Below are positions 8,054 through 16,351 of a DNA stretch of 64,000 nucleotides, one piece after another. Both the position numbers and the translations under genes were made by a program. This DNA comes from Streptomyces viridiviolaceus (GTDB lineage: Bacteria; Actinomycetota; Actinomycetes; Streptomycetales; Streptomycetaceae). The stretch's first letter is position 1; each line of letters begins with the position of its first letter. The notes beneath the pieces are model-generated. The model was not told the origin of the DNA, did no database searches, and saw nothing but the letters and a program-made list of their open reading frames with translations. The stretch is taken from assembly GCF_014650995.1 (NCBI RefSeq), contig NZ_BMWA01000008.1:186001-250000 (forward strand). Reading direction: 5' to 3'.

Positions 8054-8827
8054 ATGGGACGCCTCGTACCAGCCGTGACCCGGGCTCTCGACATACTCGA
8101 GCTCTTCCTCGACGGGGACGGCACACTCTCCGCCCCCGACATCGTGCGCCGCCTCCAGCTGCCGCGCACCACCGTGCACGAACTGGTCACCACGCTCGCC
8201 GCCCGCAAGTACATCGTCCCCCTGCCCGGCCAGCCGGGACGCTACCGGCTCGGCGTACGCCCGTACCAGCTCGGCGCCCGCTACGCCGAGCACCTCGACC
8301 TCGCCGCCGAGGGCCAGCAGGTCGCCCGGACCGTCGCCGAGACCTGCGACGAGACCGTGCACGTGGCGATCCTGGAGGACACCGACGTCATCTACATCGC
8401 CAAGGTCGACTCCACCCACGCGGTGCGCATGGTCTCCGCCGCCGGGCGCAGGCTGCCCGCCCACTGCACCTCCGTCGGCAAGATGCTGCTGGCCTCCCTC
8501 CCGGAGGCGGAGCTCGCCGCCCGCGTCCCCGACGACGCCGAGCTGACCGCCATGACCCCGAACAGCATCACCGACCCGGCCGGCCTGCGCGAGGCCCTGG
8601 CCGGGATCCGGGAGCGCGGCATCGCGGTGGAGAGCCGCGAGTCCAACCCGGACGTCTCCTGCGTGGCCGCCCCGGTCCGCGACCGCACCGGACAGGTCGT
8701 CGCCGCGCTGTCGATCTCCGTGCCCATGATCCGCTGGAGCGAGGAGCGGCGCGCGGAGCTGGAGGAGCTCGCCGTCAAGGGCGCCGCCGACCTCTCCGAG
8801 CGCCTCGGCCACCGGAGCGTGACATGA
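8054..8827 (+). CDS. IclR-family transcriptional regulator
   Basis: A 257-residue IclR protein. The N-terminal winged helix-turn-helix is VTRALDILELFLDG, then DIVRRLQLPRTTVHELVTTL (about residues 8-50). The C-terminal ligand-binding domain has VHVAILEDTDVIYIAKV, the conserved PAHCTSVGKMLLA, and SCVAAPVRDRTGQVVAALSIS. The ATG at 8054 is preceded by a strong GGGAGGGGG site. Its last four bases overlap the start of the lactonase gene (ATGA), so the two are co-translated. IclR regulators next to SMP-30 lactonases usually control sugar-acid pathways. The operator-like motif in its own upstream region recurs before the sugar operons at 13 and 31-34 kb, making this the best candidate regulator for them. 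The effector is unknown, probably an aldonate or a keto-deoxy acid. Confidence 0.9.
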   Translation: MGRLVPAVTRALDILELFLDGDGTLSAPDIVRRLQLPRTTVHELVTTLAARKYIVPLPGQPGRYRLGVRPYQLGARYAEHLDLAAEGQQVARTVAETCDETVHVAILEDTDVIYIAKVDSTHAVRMVSAAGRRLPAHCTSVGKMLLASLPEAELAARVPDDAELTAMTPNSITDPAGLREALAGIRERGIAVESRESNPDVSCVAAPVRDRTGQVVAALSISVPMIRWSEERRAELEELAVKGAADLSERLGHRSVT

Positions 8828-9666
8828 CGTACGAGGTGGCGGTACGCGCCGAGGCGACCCTCGGCGAGGGCCCGGCCTGGGACGCGCGGGCCGGCCGGCT
8901 GATCTGGGTCGACATCCTCGGCTGCCGGGTGCACACCTTCGACCCGGCCTCCGGACGCCGCACGGTGCGCACGACCGAGCAGCACGTGGGCGCGGCGCTG
9001 CCCCGCGCGGGCGGCGGCCTCGTCCTCAACCTGCGCGACGGGATCGGCCTGCTCGACCCCGACGGCTCCTTGCGCTGGCTGCACAGGGAACCCGTGGCGG
9101 GCCGCCGCGCCAACGACGCCGCCGTGGCCCCCGACGGCAGCCTGTGGGCCGGCACCATGCGCTACGACGAGGCGCCCGGCGGCGGCACGCTCTCCCGCGT
9201 CACCGGGGACGGCGCGGTCGAGGTCGTCCTCGACGACGTGGCGGTGAGCAACGGCACCGGCTGGAGCCCCGACGGGCGGCTGATGTACTACGTCGACTCC
9301 CCGACCCGCCGGATCGACGTCTTCGACGTCGAGGACGGGCACATCACGAACCGGCGCCCGCTGGCCGCCGTCGAGGAGGGCGCCGGCTTCCCCGACGGCC
9401 TCACCGTGGACGCCGACGGCTGCGTGTGGGTCGCCCTGTGGGACGGCGGGGCGGTGCGCCGCTACACCCCGGCGGGCGACCTGGACCGGGTGATCAGGCT
9501 CCCCGCCCCCCGCGTCACCGCCTGCGCCTTCGGCGGCGCGGGCCTGACCGACCTGTACGTCACCACGGCCCGGGTGGGCCTGACGGCACCGCATCCGGTG
9601 GCGGGCTCACTGCTGGTGGTGCCGGGCGCTGGGAAGGGGATGCCGCAGCCGTCGTTCGCGGGCTGA
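8824..9666 (+). CDS. SMP-30/gluconolactonase-family sugar lactonase
   Basis: A 280-residue six-bladed beta-propeller lactonase. Expected metal ligands are present: Glu15 in TLGEGPAWD, Asn in AGRRANDAAV, Asn in VSNGTGWSPDG and Asp in GFPDGLTVDADG. The family opens aldonolactones to aldonic acids with Ca2+ or Zn2+ bound. It starts inside the end of the IclR gene (ATGA) and is followed by a strong hairpin terminator, so the two form a bicistronic unit. Together with the zinc dehydrogenase (32.3 kb) and dehydratase (33.3 kb), which share the upstream motif, it would supply the lactone-opening step of an oxidative arabinose or galactose pathway. It has no signal peptide, so it is cytosolic. The lactone specificity is inferred. 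Confidence 0.88.
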   Translation: MTYEVAVRAEATLGEGPAWDARAGRLIWVDILGCRVHTFDPASGRRTVRTTEQHVGAALPRAGGGLVLNLRDGIGLLDPDGSLRWLHREPVAGRRANDAAVAPDGSLWAGTMRYDEAPGGGTLSRVTGDGAVEVVLDDVAVSNGTGWSPDGRLMYYVDSPTRRIDVFDVEDGHITNRRPLAAVEEGAGFPDGLTVDADGCVWVALWDGGAVRRYTPAGDLDRVIRLPAPRVTACAFGGAGLTDLYVTTARVGLTAPHPVAGSLLVVPGAGKGMPQPSFAG

Positions 9667-9673
9667 GGCGGGC

Positions 9674-9722
9674 GTCCGGCACCGGGCGGGGGCGCGGTCC
9701 GCGCCCCCGCCCGGTGCCGGAC
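9674..9722. terminator. Bidirectional hairpin terminator
   Basis: Long near-perfect stem: GTCCGGCACCGGGCGGGGGC pairs with the run ending GCCCGGTGCCGGAC. It lies between the convergent lactonase and FAD-monooxygenase genes. Confidence 0.8.
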
Positions 9723-9731
9723 CACCGACGC

Positions 9732-11135
9732 CTAGGACAGTCCCGCCGCCTTGCGCTCCTGCACGGTCAGGGGCGGCCCCGCGAGCGGCGGCCTCAGCGG
9801 ACCCGCCACCGCCCCCAGCACCACCGACGGAGCGAGCAGCACGGCCGCGTCCCGCTCCAGCGACGTCACGTCGGTCACCCGGCGGGCGATACGTCCGTTG
9901 CCGGTGGCGGTGAGCATGAGGCGGTCGACGTACGCGGCCAGGAGCCGGTCCTTGAGCGTGGGGCCGCCGCTGGTCGCGCCCGGGTAGAACACGTCCTGTC
10001 CGACGGCGAGGTTCCAGGCCGCGCCGATCGGGCCGGCCAGGGCCTTCTGGACGCGCCGTGCCAGATCCGGCGCCTCCCATCCGTGCCGCCGTACGACGTT
10101 CCGGAGGACCAGCGCGCTCTGCGCGCCGACCGCCATGCCGTGCCCGTAGACCGGGTTGAACGCGGCGAGCGCGTCGCCGAGGACGGTGAAGCCCTCCGGC
10201 CAGGCCGGCATCCGCTCGTAGAAGTACCGCCGGTTGACGGTGGTGCGGGTGTACGCCACGTCGCCCAGCGGCTCGGCCCGTTCCACCAACTCGCCTATGA
10301 CCGGGTGCCGCAGCTCCTCGCGGGCGAAGCGGGCGAAGTCGTCGGCCGCGGGTGTCGGACGGCCGTCCCGGGTGCCGGACAGGGTGACGATCCACCGGCC
10401 GTTCTCGATGGGCAGCAGGAAACCCGCCCGGCCGGGCCCGCCGTCGCGCGGGTCGGGTTGCACGTTGACGACCGGGAAGTGCTCCCGTGCGGCCTCGGGG
10501 GCGAGGAAGAGCCGACTGGCGTAGGCCAGGCCGGGGTCGACCTCGCGCCGTCGAGGCTCCGGCAGTCCGAGGGCGGTCAGCCAGTGCGCGGCCCGTGAGC
10601 CGCGGCCCGAGGCGTCGACGACCAGGTCGGCGGCGAGGGTCCGTTCCCGGCCGCCCTGCGGCCGGATCGTCACGCCGGTGACGGCGGCGGCGGTTCCCGT
10701 GAGGCCGACCGCCTCGGCCCGCTGGACGACCTCGACCCGCTCGTCCGCGAGGACCCGGGCCCGGATCGTCGCGTCCAGCAGATCGCGTCCGGCCAGGATC
10801 ACGTGGTGGGACTCGGCCCAGCGCCGGAACCAGCCACGGGAGCCCATGACGACCATGTCGGTCGTGACCGGCAGCCGGTTGGCCCCGGCACCCCGGAGCG
10901 CCGCGGTCGTTCCCGGCAGCAGCTCCTCCACCGCCCGCACCCCGCCCGACCACAGCATGTGGGCGTGCCGTGCCTGCGGCAGTCCTCTGCGGGGCTCGGG
11001 GCCGGCGGGCAGGGCGTCGCGCTCGACGACGACGACACGGTCGGCGACCTGGGCCAGGGCTCCGGCCGCGAGCATGCCGGTGTGGGATCCCCCCAGGACG
11101 ACGACCGTTCTGGCGGGGGTGGTGCGTTCGCTCAT
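9732..11135 (-). CDS. FAD-dependent monooxygenase/oxidoreductase (MAB_1171c module)
   Basis: A 467-residue flavoprotein of the halogenase/epoxidase-like FAD monooxygenase group. The N-terminal Rossmann motif is VVVLGGSHTGMLAAGAL (about 11-27), a variant of GxGxxG. The central DLVVDASGRGSRAAHWL matches the second FAD motif, and GDALAAFNPVYGHGMAVG matches the flavin pyrophosphate-binding GD motif. The ATG at 11135 overlaps the stop of the membrane-protein gene by ATGA. The gene ends at a strong bidirectional terminator, making it the last of a three-gene operon with a metallopeptidase and a seven-span protein. The substrate is unknown; association with a membrane protein suggests a lipid or quinone-like molecule. 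Confidence 0.85.
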   Translation of the reverse strand: MSERTTPARTVVVLGGSHTGMLAAGALAQVADRVVVVERDALPAGPEPRRGLPQARHAHMLWSGGVRAVEELLPGTTAALRGAGANRLPVTTDMVVMGSRGWFRRWAESHHVILAGRDLLDATIRARVLADERVEVVQRAEAVGLTGTAAAVTGVTIRPQGGRERTLAADLVVDASGRGSRAAHWLTALGLPEPRRREVDPGLAYASRLFLAPEAAREHFPVVNVQPDPRDGGPGRAGFLLPIENGRWIVTLSGTRDGRPTPAADDFARFAREELRHPVIGELVERAEPLGDVAYTRTTVNRRYFYERMPAWPEGFTVLGDALAAFNPVYGHGMAVGAQSALVLRNVVRRHGWEAPDLARRVQKALAGPIGAAWNLAVGQDVFYPGATSGGPTLKDRLLAAYVDRLMLTATGNGRIARRVTDVTSLERDAAVLLAPSVVLGAVAGPLRPPLAGPPLTVQERKAAGLS

Positions 11136-12370
11136 GCGAGGGTGTTCTCTCTGCCGGAGGAGGTCGCCAGGGCGCGCACCGCCTCGATGTCTTGGCGCCG
11201 GCGCAGGGCCCGGGACACGGCCTGGATCTCCTGCAACAGGTACGCGGTCTCGGGCCCCGAGGGCGAGGCCGCGCTGTCCGTCTCGGGTGACCGCTCCCGG
11301 GCGGCGACGGCGTCCAGGATCGTGACGGCGGCGGCCAGGGCCTTCGCCCGGTCCGGCTCGCGGCCCAGGCCGAGGGCGGCCACGTACGACCGCTCGCGCA
11401 GATCCTCGTCCAGGTGGCGGGAGAGCTGGAGCAGCGCGTCGCGGATGAACGTCTCGCGGCGGATCAGGCGCAGTTCCGCGGTGGCCCGCGGGGTGAAGGG
11501 AGCGCGGCCGCCGTTCACCGCGCGCGTCAGCAGGTAGAGGGGCCGCAGGCGCCAGTGGCCCAGCCGGAGGCGCCAGCGTTCCTGCAAGTACTGTCCGGCA
11601 TGCGGGAGGATGAAGCCCACCGCGACGAGGGTGGCCGACACGCAGGCGGCCGACGGTGCCACGTCGGTGCTCAGCCGGTCCAGATCGTGCCCGGTCAGTC
11701 TGGCGACGACGGCGGTGAGCTTGGCCGCGTCGAAGAGCAGGTTCGTCGCGTAGCCGACCCCCAGGAACCTCAGTCCCCAGCGGAGCCAGGCGTCCAGGCC
11801 GTCGGTGCGGACCCAGTTCCAGATCAGCCAGGCAGTGATCGAGCAGGCCACGGTGTGCGCGAGCAGGTAGAGCAGGATCTCCTCGCGCATGAACGGCGTG
11901 GTGGCGTAGTACGTGTCCAGGTCCCGGCGGCGTTCCACGGGCACGTCCGCGAGGGCGAACAGCGCCCACAGGGCGACGACCACACCCGCGTAGGCGAAGA
12001 CGACCCAGCGGGCCGCGCGGCGCGTGGCGGCCGTGCGGTCGGACAGACCGTTGCGCCAGGCCACGATCAGGAGCAGCCACGATGCGCACAGCGCGGTGAT
12101 GAGGGAGTACACCAGCGGGGCGGCGATGTTCGGCACGCCGGTGACGCGGTTGGTCCAGCCGATGACCGACGGGGACGCGAAGACGAAGACGGCGCAGGCG
12201 AACAGCAGCAGCCCGCCCACCGCCCGCAGCATCGGGTCCCGCCACATCTTCACGAGGCTGGGCAGCTTGATGACCAGGGCGATGGTCAGGGCGGCGATCG
12301 GCAGCCAGAAGGAGACGGAGATGCCGCCGATGGTGTCGGAGGCGTCCAGCGCCAGAAGTCCGTGGCTCAC
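11132..12370 (-). CDS. MAB_1171c-family (DUF6545) polytopic membrane protein
   Basis: A 412-residue protein. Residues about 15-260 contain seven hydrophobic spans (for example SFWLPIAALTIALVI, AVGGLLLFACAVFVFA, WVVFAYAGVVVALWALFA), followed by a soluble, mostly helical and charged C-terminal domain. This is the architecture annotated as MAB_1171c family putative transporter; no transport function has been shown to my knowledge, and the seven-span-plus-cytosolic-domain layout would equally suit a receptor. GTG at 12370 overlaps the stop of the metallopeptidase gene (GTGA), and its own stop overlaps the FAD monooxygenase (ATGA). All three must therefore be made together. Confidence 0.75.
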   Translation of the reverse strand: MSHGLLALDASDTIGGISVSFWLPIAALTIALVIKLPSLVKMWRDPMLRAVGGLLLFACAVFVFASPSVIGWTNRVTGVPNIAAPLVYSLITALCASWLLLIVAWRNGLSDRTAATRRAARWVVFAYAGVVVALWALFALADVPVERRRDLDTYYATTPFMREEILLYLLAHTVACSITAWLIWNWVRTDGLDAWLRWGLRFLGVGYATNLLFDAAKLTAVVARLTGHDLDRLSTDVAPSAACVSATLVAVGFILPHAGQYLQERWRLRLGHWRLRPLYLLTRAVNGGRAPFTPRATAELRLIRRETFIRDALLQLSRHLDEDLRERSYVAALGLGREPDRAKALAAAVTILDAVAARERSPETDSAASPSGPETAYLLQEIQAVSRALRRRQDIEAVRALATSSGRENTLA

Positions 12371-12972
12371 CGCGCTCCGGTCCCCCTCCCGAGGTAGCCC
12401 ATGGACCGCTGCACGGGTCCGGGCGCCCGTTCGGCGCCGCGGCTCGTGAGGGAGGGCAGGAACGCCGCGGCCAACCGGTGTCCGAAGTTGTCGGCGTCGG
12501 CCTCCTCCACTTCGCGGGAGCCGTTGCGGGCGGCCACGGCGAGCGCGCTGTCCCGCCAGCCGGGTTCGCCGGTCAGGGCGCGGGCCGCCGCCGTTCCGGC
12601 CCCGCGGTGGTGACCGTGCCCGGCGTGCATGTGCCACAACTCGTGCCCGAGGATGACCAGTTGCTGGACGGCCTCCGCCCGCTCCTCGACGATGACCAGG
12701 TCGCGGTCGTGGAACTCCACCCACAGACCGGTCACTTCGATCTCGTCGGGGAACCGCTCGAAGCGCAGTTCAACGGGACGCCCGCCGCGGCGCGCGCCCA
12801 TCTCCTCGCACAGTGCGTGGCACAGCGAACGGACGTCCTGCGGGCGTCCGGGGCGGGCGTGGACCGCGGTGGCGAGTTCGGCGGCCAGACAGCGCATGGC
12901 GGCGTTGCGCCGCGGTCGCCGGAGCGCCATGACGATCCGGGTCGCCGTCCGGCGCCTGGCCGCGCTGTCCAT
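12367..12972 (-). CDS. ImmA/IrrE-like metallopeptidase (ParH-like, toxin-type annotation)
   Basis: A 201-residue protein with a gluzincin-type HEXXH motif (GHELWHM, His110, Glu111, His114) and a downstream acidic helix (EVEEADADNFG, 154-164) that would give the third metal ligand. This is the layout of ImmA/IrrE peptidases, which cleave XRE-type repressors. In Streptomyces such genes are often labelled ParH-like or toxin. Such modules usually have an XRE regulator upstream; none is present here. The ATG at 12972 follows GGGGGAG. It is the first gene of a fully overlapping trio and is divergent from the sugar importer at 13.2 kb. Confidence 0.75.
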   Translation of the reverse strand: MDSAARRRTATRIVMALRRPRRNAAMRCLAAELATAVHARPGRPQDVRSLCHALCEEMGARRGGRPVELRFERFPDEIEVTGLWVEFHDRDLVIVEERAEAVQQLVILGHELWHMHAGHGHHRGAGTAAARALTGEPGWRDSALAVAARNGSREVEEADADNFGHRLAAAFLPSLTSRGAERAPGPVQRSMGYLGRGTGAR

Positions 12973-13102
12973 CGCTCCCCCTTCTCACCGCCCGTCTGCG
13001 GCGTTCCGAGGGTACGCGCCCGCAAGTGTCCGCGTCATGCGATCCCGTGACCGTGGTTCAACCAAGAACGATCACCCCCGCTCGAAAGTCGTGCGCAACC
13101 CA

Positions 13103-13131
13103 TTGACGTCGAAGTGCTTCGAATCTACGGT
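13103..13131 (+). promoter_or_regulatory. Promoter of the CUT1 sugar operon with embedded palindrome
   Basis: TTGACG (13103-13108), a 17-bp spacer and TACGGT (13126-13131) form a plausible housekeeping-type promoter. The spacer contains most of GTCGAAGTGCTTCGAA (13108-13123), a near-perfect palindrome with TTCGA arms related to the downstream operator sites. A repressor bound here would block RNA polymerase. Confidence 0.55.
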
Positions 13132-13134
13132 CCC

Positions 13135-13169
13135 GTTCGAAGTTACGGTCAGTAGTCGAAATATCGAAC
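13135..13169. promoter_or_regulatory. Tandem operator sites upstream of the CUT1 sugar operon
   Basis: GTTCGAAGTTACGG (13135-13148) and GTCGAAATATCGAAC (13155-13169). The second site's reverse complement, GTTCGATATTTCGAC, differs by one base from the site before the dehydratase gene at 34444-34458. It ends 14 bp before the start codon at 13184. Confidence 0.65.
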
Positions 13170-13183
13170 AGTAGGGGCAGGGC

Positions 13184-14533
13184 ATGGGACGACCTGGCCT
13201 GGATCGCAGGCAACTGCTCACCGCACTGGGAGGGTTGACGGTCGCTGGCAGCTTCGGCTTCGCGGCCCTCGGGACCGGTGCCGACGCGCTCGCCTCCGGC
13301 GCGGACACCCGCGTGCGCTACTGGAACCTCTTCAGCGGCGGCGACGGCTACAACATGATCGCGATGCTGGACGCCTTCCGCAGGGACAACCCCGGCGTCG
13401 ACGTGAAGGACTCCACCCTCCAGTGGGGCAATCCGTACTACACGAAGCTCGCGATGGCCGCCGCGGGCAACCGCGCGCCGGACCTCGCCGTGATGCACCT
13501 GGGCCGGGTCACCGGCTTCTCGCCCGGGCGTCTGCTGGACCCTTGGGACGTGGACCTGCTCGCCGAGCACGGGGTGCGGGAGGAGGACTTCAACCCCGCG
13601 CTGTGGAAGCGAGCCGTCATCGACGGCCGCCTCTACGCCCTGCCCCTGGACATCCACGTCCAGCTCTGCTTCTACCGCAAGGACGTGCTGAAGAAGGCGG
13701 GCCTGCTCGGGGTCGACGGCCGGATGGTCCCGGTGACCTCCACCGGGGAGTGGTTCGACGTCCTGAAGGAGGCCAGGAAGGCCACCAAGAAGGGGCTGCA
13801 GACACTCGGCCTGCACGTCAACGACCTCAACATCCAGTGGTGGATGTTCGTCGCCTTCTACACCCAGCTCGGCGGCACCTGGTTCGACGCGGGCAACACC
13901 GAGGTCACCTTCGACACCGACAAGGCCACCGAGGTCCTGGAGTTCCTGCGCCGGCACATCACCGACGGCCACACCATCGCGGGTGCCGCCGACGCCGAAC
14001 AGTTCGTCAACGGAGCGCCGTTCACCCTGGAGGGCAACTGGTCGGTGCCGGTCTTCGACACCGCGAAGCTGGACTACGGCGCCACCCCGCTGCCGCCCGT
14101 CTTCGGGGAACAGGCCACCCACGCCGAGTCCCACGCCTTCGTCCTGCCGCACCAGTCCGGCCGAGGCGGCGCCGGCAACGAGGCCGCCCACCGGCTCGCC
14201 GCCTACATCGTGAGGCACGCCCGGCAGTGGGCGGGCGGCGGGCACATCCCCGCGTACACGCCGACCCTGTCCTCCGCCGCGTACAAGAAGCTCCGGCCGC
14301 AGAGCGAGTACGTGTCGGCCATGGACCACCAGGCCACCGAGCCGAAGGTGTGGTTCGCAGGCTCCACCGGCCTGCTCGCCCAGCGCACCGGGCCGATCGT
14401 GATGGCCTCCACGGCTGGCTCCGCCAAGCCGGAGGCCGCCGCCCGCCGCATGAAGGGCGCCATGGCCCACCTGCTCGCCATGAAGAACCCGATGGACGGC
14501 AGGACCGCCGCCGAGGGAGGTGCGGTCGCATGA
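13184..14533 (+). CDS. Sugar ABC transporter substrate-binding protein (family 1, Tat-exported)
   Basis: A 449-residue CUT1 extracellular solute-binding protein. The N-terminus MGRPGLDRRQLLTALGG carries a twin-arginine motif and a hydrophobic segment with no lipobox cysteine, so export is probably by Tat with anchoring unclear. The body shows the usual features VRYWNLFSGGDGYNMIAMLD and PDLAVMHLGRV, and aromatic residues likely to stack on sugar (NIQWWMF, LEGNWSVP). It heads an operon with two permeases and a GH51 arabinofuranosidase, so arabino-oligosaccharides are the likely ligand. ATG at 13184 follows GGGGCAGGGC. Promoter and three TTCGA-type sites lie just upstream. Confidence 0.9.
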   Translation: MGRPGLDRRQLLTALGGLTVAGSFGFAALGTGADALASGADTRVRYWNLFSGGDGYNMIAMLDAFRRDNPGVDVKDSTLQWGNPYYTKLAMAAAGNRAPDLAVMHLGRVTGFSPGRLLDPWDVDLLAEHGVREEDFNPALWKRAVIDGRLYALPLDIHVQLCFYRKDVLKKAGLLGVDGRMVPVTSTGEWFDVLKEARKATKKGLQTLGLHVNDLNIQWWMFVAFYTQLGGTWFDAGNTEVTFDTDKATEVLEFLRRHITDGHTIAGAADAEQFVNGAPFTLEGNWSVPVFDTAKLDYGATPLPPVFGEQATHAESHAFVLPHQSGRGGAGNEAAHRLAAYIVRHARQWAGGGHIPAYTPTLSSAAYKKLRPQSEYVSAMDHQATEPKVWFAGSTGLLAQRTGPIVMASTAGSAKPEAAARRMKGAMAHLLAMKNPMDGRTAAEGGAVA

Positions 14534-15471
14534 CGACGACCAGTGCCGAGACCGTCATCGCGCCGGCGCCCGCGAAGGCAGCCACCACCAGCGCCACCGT
14601 CCGCCGCCGGCAGGGCCTCCAGCACGGAGGATGGTTCGTCGCCCCGTTCCTGGTGCTGTTCGCCCTGTTCGTCGTCTGGCCCCTGCTGCGCGGCCTCTGG
14701 CTCAGCTTCACCGACGCCAACATCTCCGGCGACGACGCGCACTTCGTCGGCCTCGACAACTACCGCGAGGCCCTGCGCGACGACCTGATGTGGGACTCGC
14801 TGGGCCACAGCGCCTGGTTCACGCTGCTCGTCGTTCCCTGCATCACGGTCCTCGCCTTCCTGCTGGCGATGCTCGCCCACCACATCGAACGCGGCACATG
14901 GCTGTGGCGGCTGTGCTTCTTCATGCCGTTCCTGCTGCCGTCCACCGTGGCGGGGAACCTGTGGCAGTGGCTGTTCAACCCCGGCACCGGCATGGTCAAC
15001 CACGTCTTCGGCATCGAGACGCCCTGGCTGTCCGACAAGTCGTACGCGATGCTCGCCGTGGTCGTCTGCACCCTGTGGTGGACGGTCGGCTTCAGCTTCC
15101 TGCTCTACCTCGCCGCCCTCCAGGGCATCCCCGCCCACCTGTACGAGGCCGCCAAGCTGGACGGGGCGAACGCCTGGCACCGCATGCTCCACATCACGCT
15201 GCCGATGCTCCGCAACATCACGGGCCTGGTGATCGCCCTGCAGATCCTCGCCTCGCTCCAGGTCTTCGACCAGGCCGTCGTCATGATGGACTTCGGCCCC
15301 GGCCCCGAGGACTCCACCCGCACCTTCGTGCAGTTCACCCTCGAAGAGGGCTTCACCGCCTACCGCGTGGGCTACGCCTCCGCGATCTCCATCATCTTCT
15401 TCGTGCTCATCGCGGCCGTCGCGCTCGCGCGCATGTGGCTGCTGCGCAACCGTGAGGAGGGCGGCCGATGA
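14530..15471 (+). CDS. Sugar ABC transporter permease (MalF-like)
   Basis: A 313-residue CUT1 inner-membrane permease with six predicted spans after an about 40-residue cytosolic tail rich in Ala and Thr. The EAA loop that docks to the ATPase is YEAAKLDGANAWHRMLHITLP. The ATG at 14530 overlaps the stop of the binding-protein gene (ATGA), and its own end overlaps the next permease. No ATPase gene is nearby; in Streptomyces CUT1 importers commonly share the MsiK ATPase encoded elsewhere. Confidence 0.92.
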   Translation: MTTTSAETVIAPAPAKAATTSATVRRRQGLQHGGWFVAPFLVLFALFVVWPLLRGLWLSFTDANISGDDAHFVGLDNYREALRDDLMWDSLGHSAWFTLLVVPCITVLAFLLAMLAHHIERGTWLWRLCFFMPFLLPSTVAGNLWQWLFNPGTGMVNHVFGIETPWLSDKSYAMLAVVVCTLWWTVGFSFLLYLAALQGIPAHLYEAAKLDGANAWHRMLHITLPMLRNITGLVIALQILASLQVFDQAVVMMDFGPGPEDSTRTFVQFTLEEGFTAYRVGYASAISIIFFVLIAAVALARMWLLRNREEGGR

Positions 15472-16328
15472 CCACCGCCGCACAGGTACCCAAGGCGCCG
15501 CGCAGGCCGTGGACGCCGGGCCAGATCGTGCTCACCCTCCTCGGCACGGCCGTCTCCGCGGTGATCCTGTCGCCGCTCGCCTGGGCGCTGTTCACCTCCC
15601 TGAAGTCGGAGACCGAGGCCGTCGAGGTGCCCCCGCACTGGCTGCCCGAGGAGTGGACCGGCCAGGCGTGGTCGGCCATGTTCGAGAACGGCAACATCAC
15701 CGACTGGTTCGTGAACTCCCTCGTCGTGTCCGTGTGCGTGACGGCCGTCGTCCTGCTGGTCAGCGCGCTGGCCGGATACGGCTTCGCCCGCACCGAGTTC
15801 CGCGGCAAGGGCGCCCTGATGGGCGTGGTGATGGCGGGCCTCATGATCTCCCCGGCCGTGCTCGGCGTCCCCCTGTTCACCACCGTCCAGCAGATGGGCA
15901 TGGTCGACACCTACTGGGGCATGATCCTGCCGCAGTGCGCGCCCGCCGCGATGGTCTACATCCTCTACAAGTTCTTCCAGGGCGTCCCGCGCGAACTGGA
16001 GGAGGCCGCCTTCATCGACGGCGCGGGCCGCTGGCGGGTCTTCTTCACGGTCATCCTGCCGCTGTCGCGCCCCTCGCTCGCGGCCGTCGGCATCTTCACC
16101 TTCATCAGCTCCTGGAACAACTTCCTGTGGCCCTACATGGTCACCAACAACCCCGACCTGATGACCATGCCGAACGGCATCGCGACCGTCATGAACTCCT
16201 ACGGCATCCAGTGGGCCCAGCTCATGGCCGGCGGCCTCATGGCGGGCCTGCCCCTGATCGTCGTCTTCGTCTTCTTCCAGCGCCAGATCGTGGCGGGTGT
16301 CGCGCACACCGGCCTCGCCGGCCAGTGA
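15468..16328 (+). CDS. Sugar ABC transporter permease (MalG-like)
   Basis: A 286-residue second CUT1 permease. It has six spans, the EAA loop LEEAAFIDGAGRWRVFFTVI, and the typical MalG-type C-terminal QRQIVAGVAHTGLAGQ. The ATG overlaps the end of the first permease by four bases. The arabinofuranosidase gene follows after 23 bp with its own GAAAGGA site, completing the four-gene operon. Confidence 0.92.
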   Translation: MTTAAQVPKAPRRPWTPGQIVLTLLGTAVSAVILSPLAWALFTSLKSETEAVEVPPHWLPEEWTGQAWSAMFENGNITDWFVNSLVVSVCVTAVVLLVSALAGYGFARTEFRGKGALMGVVMAGLMISPAVLGVPLFTTVQQMGMVDTYWGMILPQCAPAAMVYILYKFFQGVPRELEEAAFIDGAGRWRVFFTVILPLSRPSLAAVGIFTFISSWNNFLWPYMVTNNPDLMTMPNGIATVMNSYGIQWAQLMAGGLMAGLPLIVVFVFFQRQIVAGVAHTGLAGQ

Positions 16329-16351
16329 CTCCCTACCCCCGAAAGGACTCC

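Noticed and set aside
12367..12972. Classical type II toxin-antitoxin system
   Set aside because: No antitoxin-like gene is beside it. The HELWH motif points to an ImmA/IrrE-like peptidase, and the downstream partners are a membrane protein and a flavoprotein.
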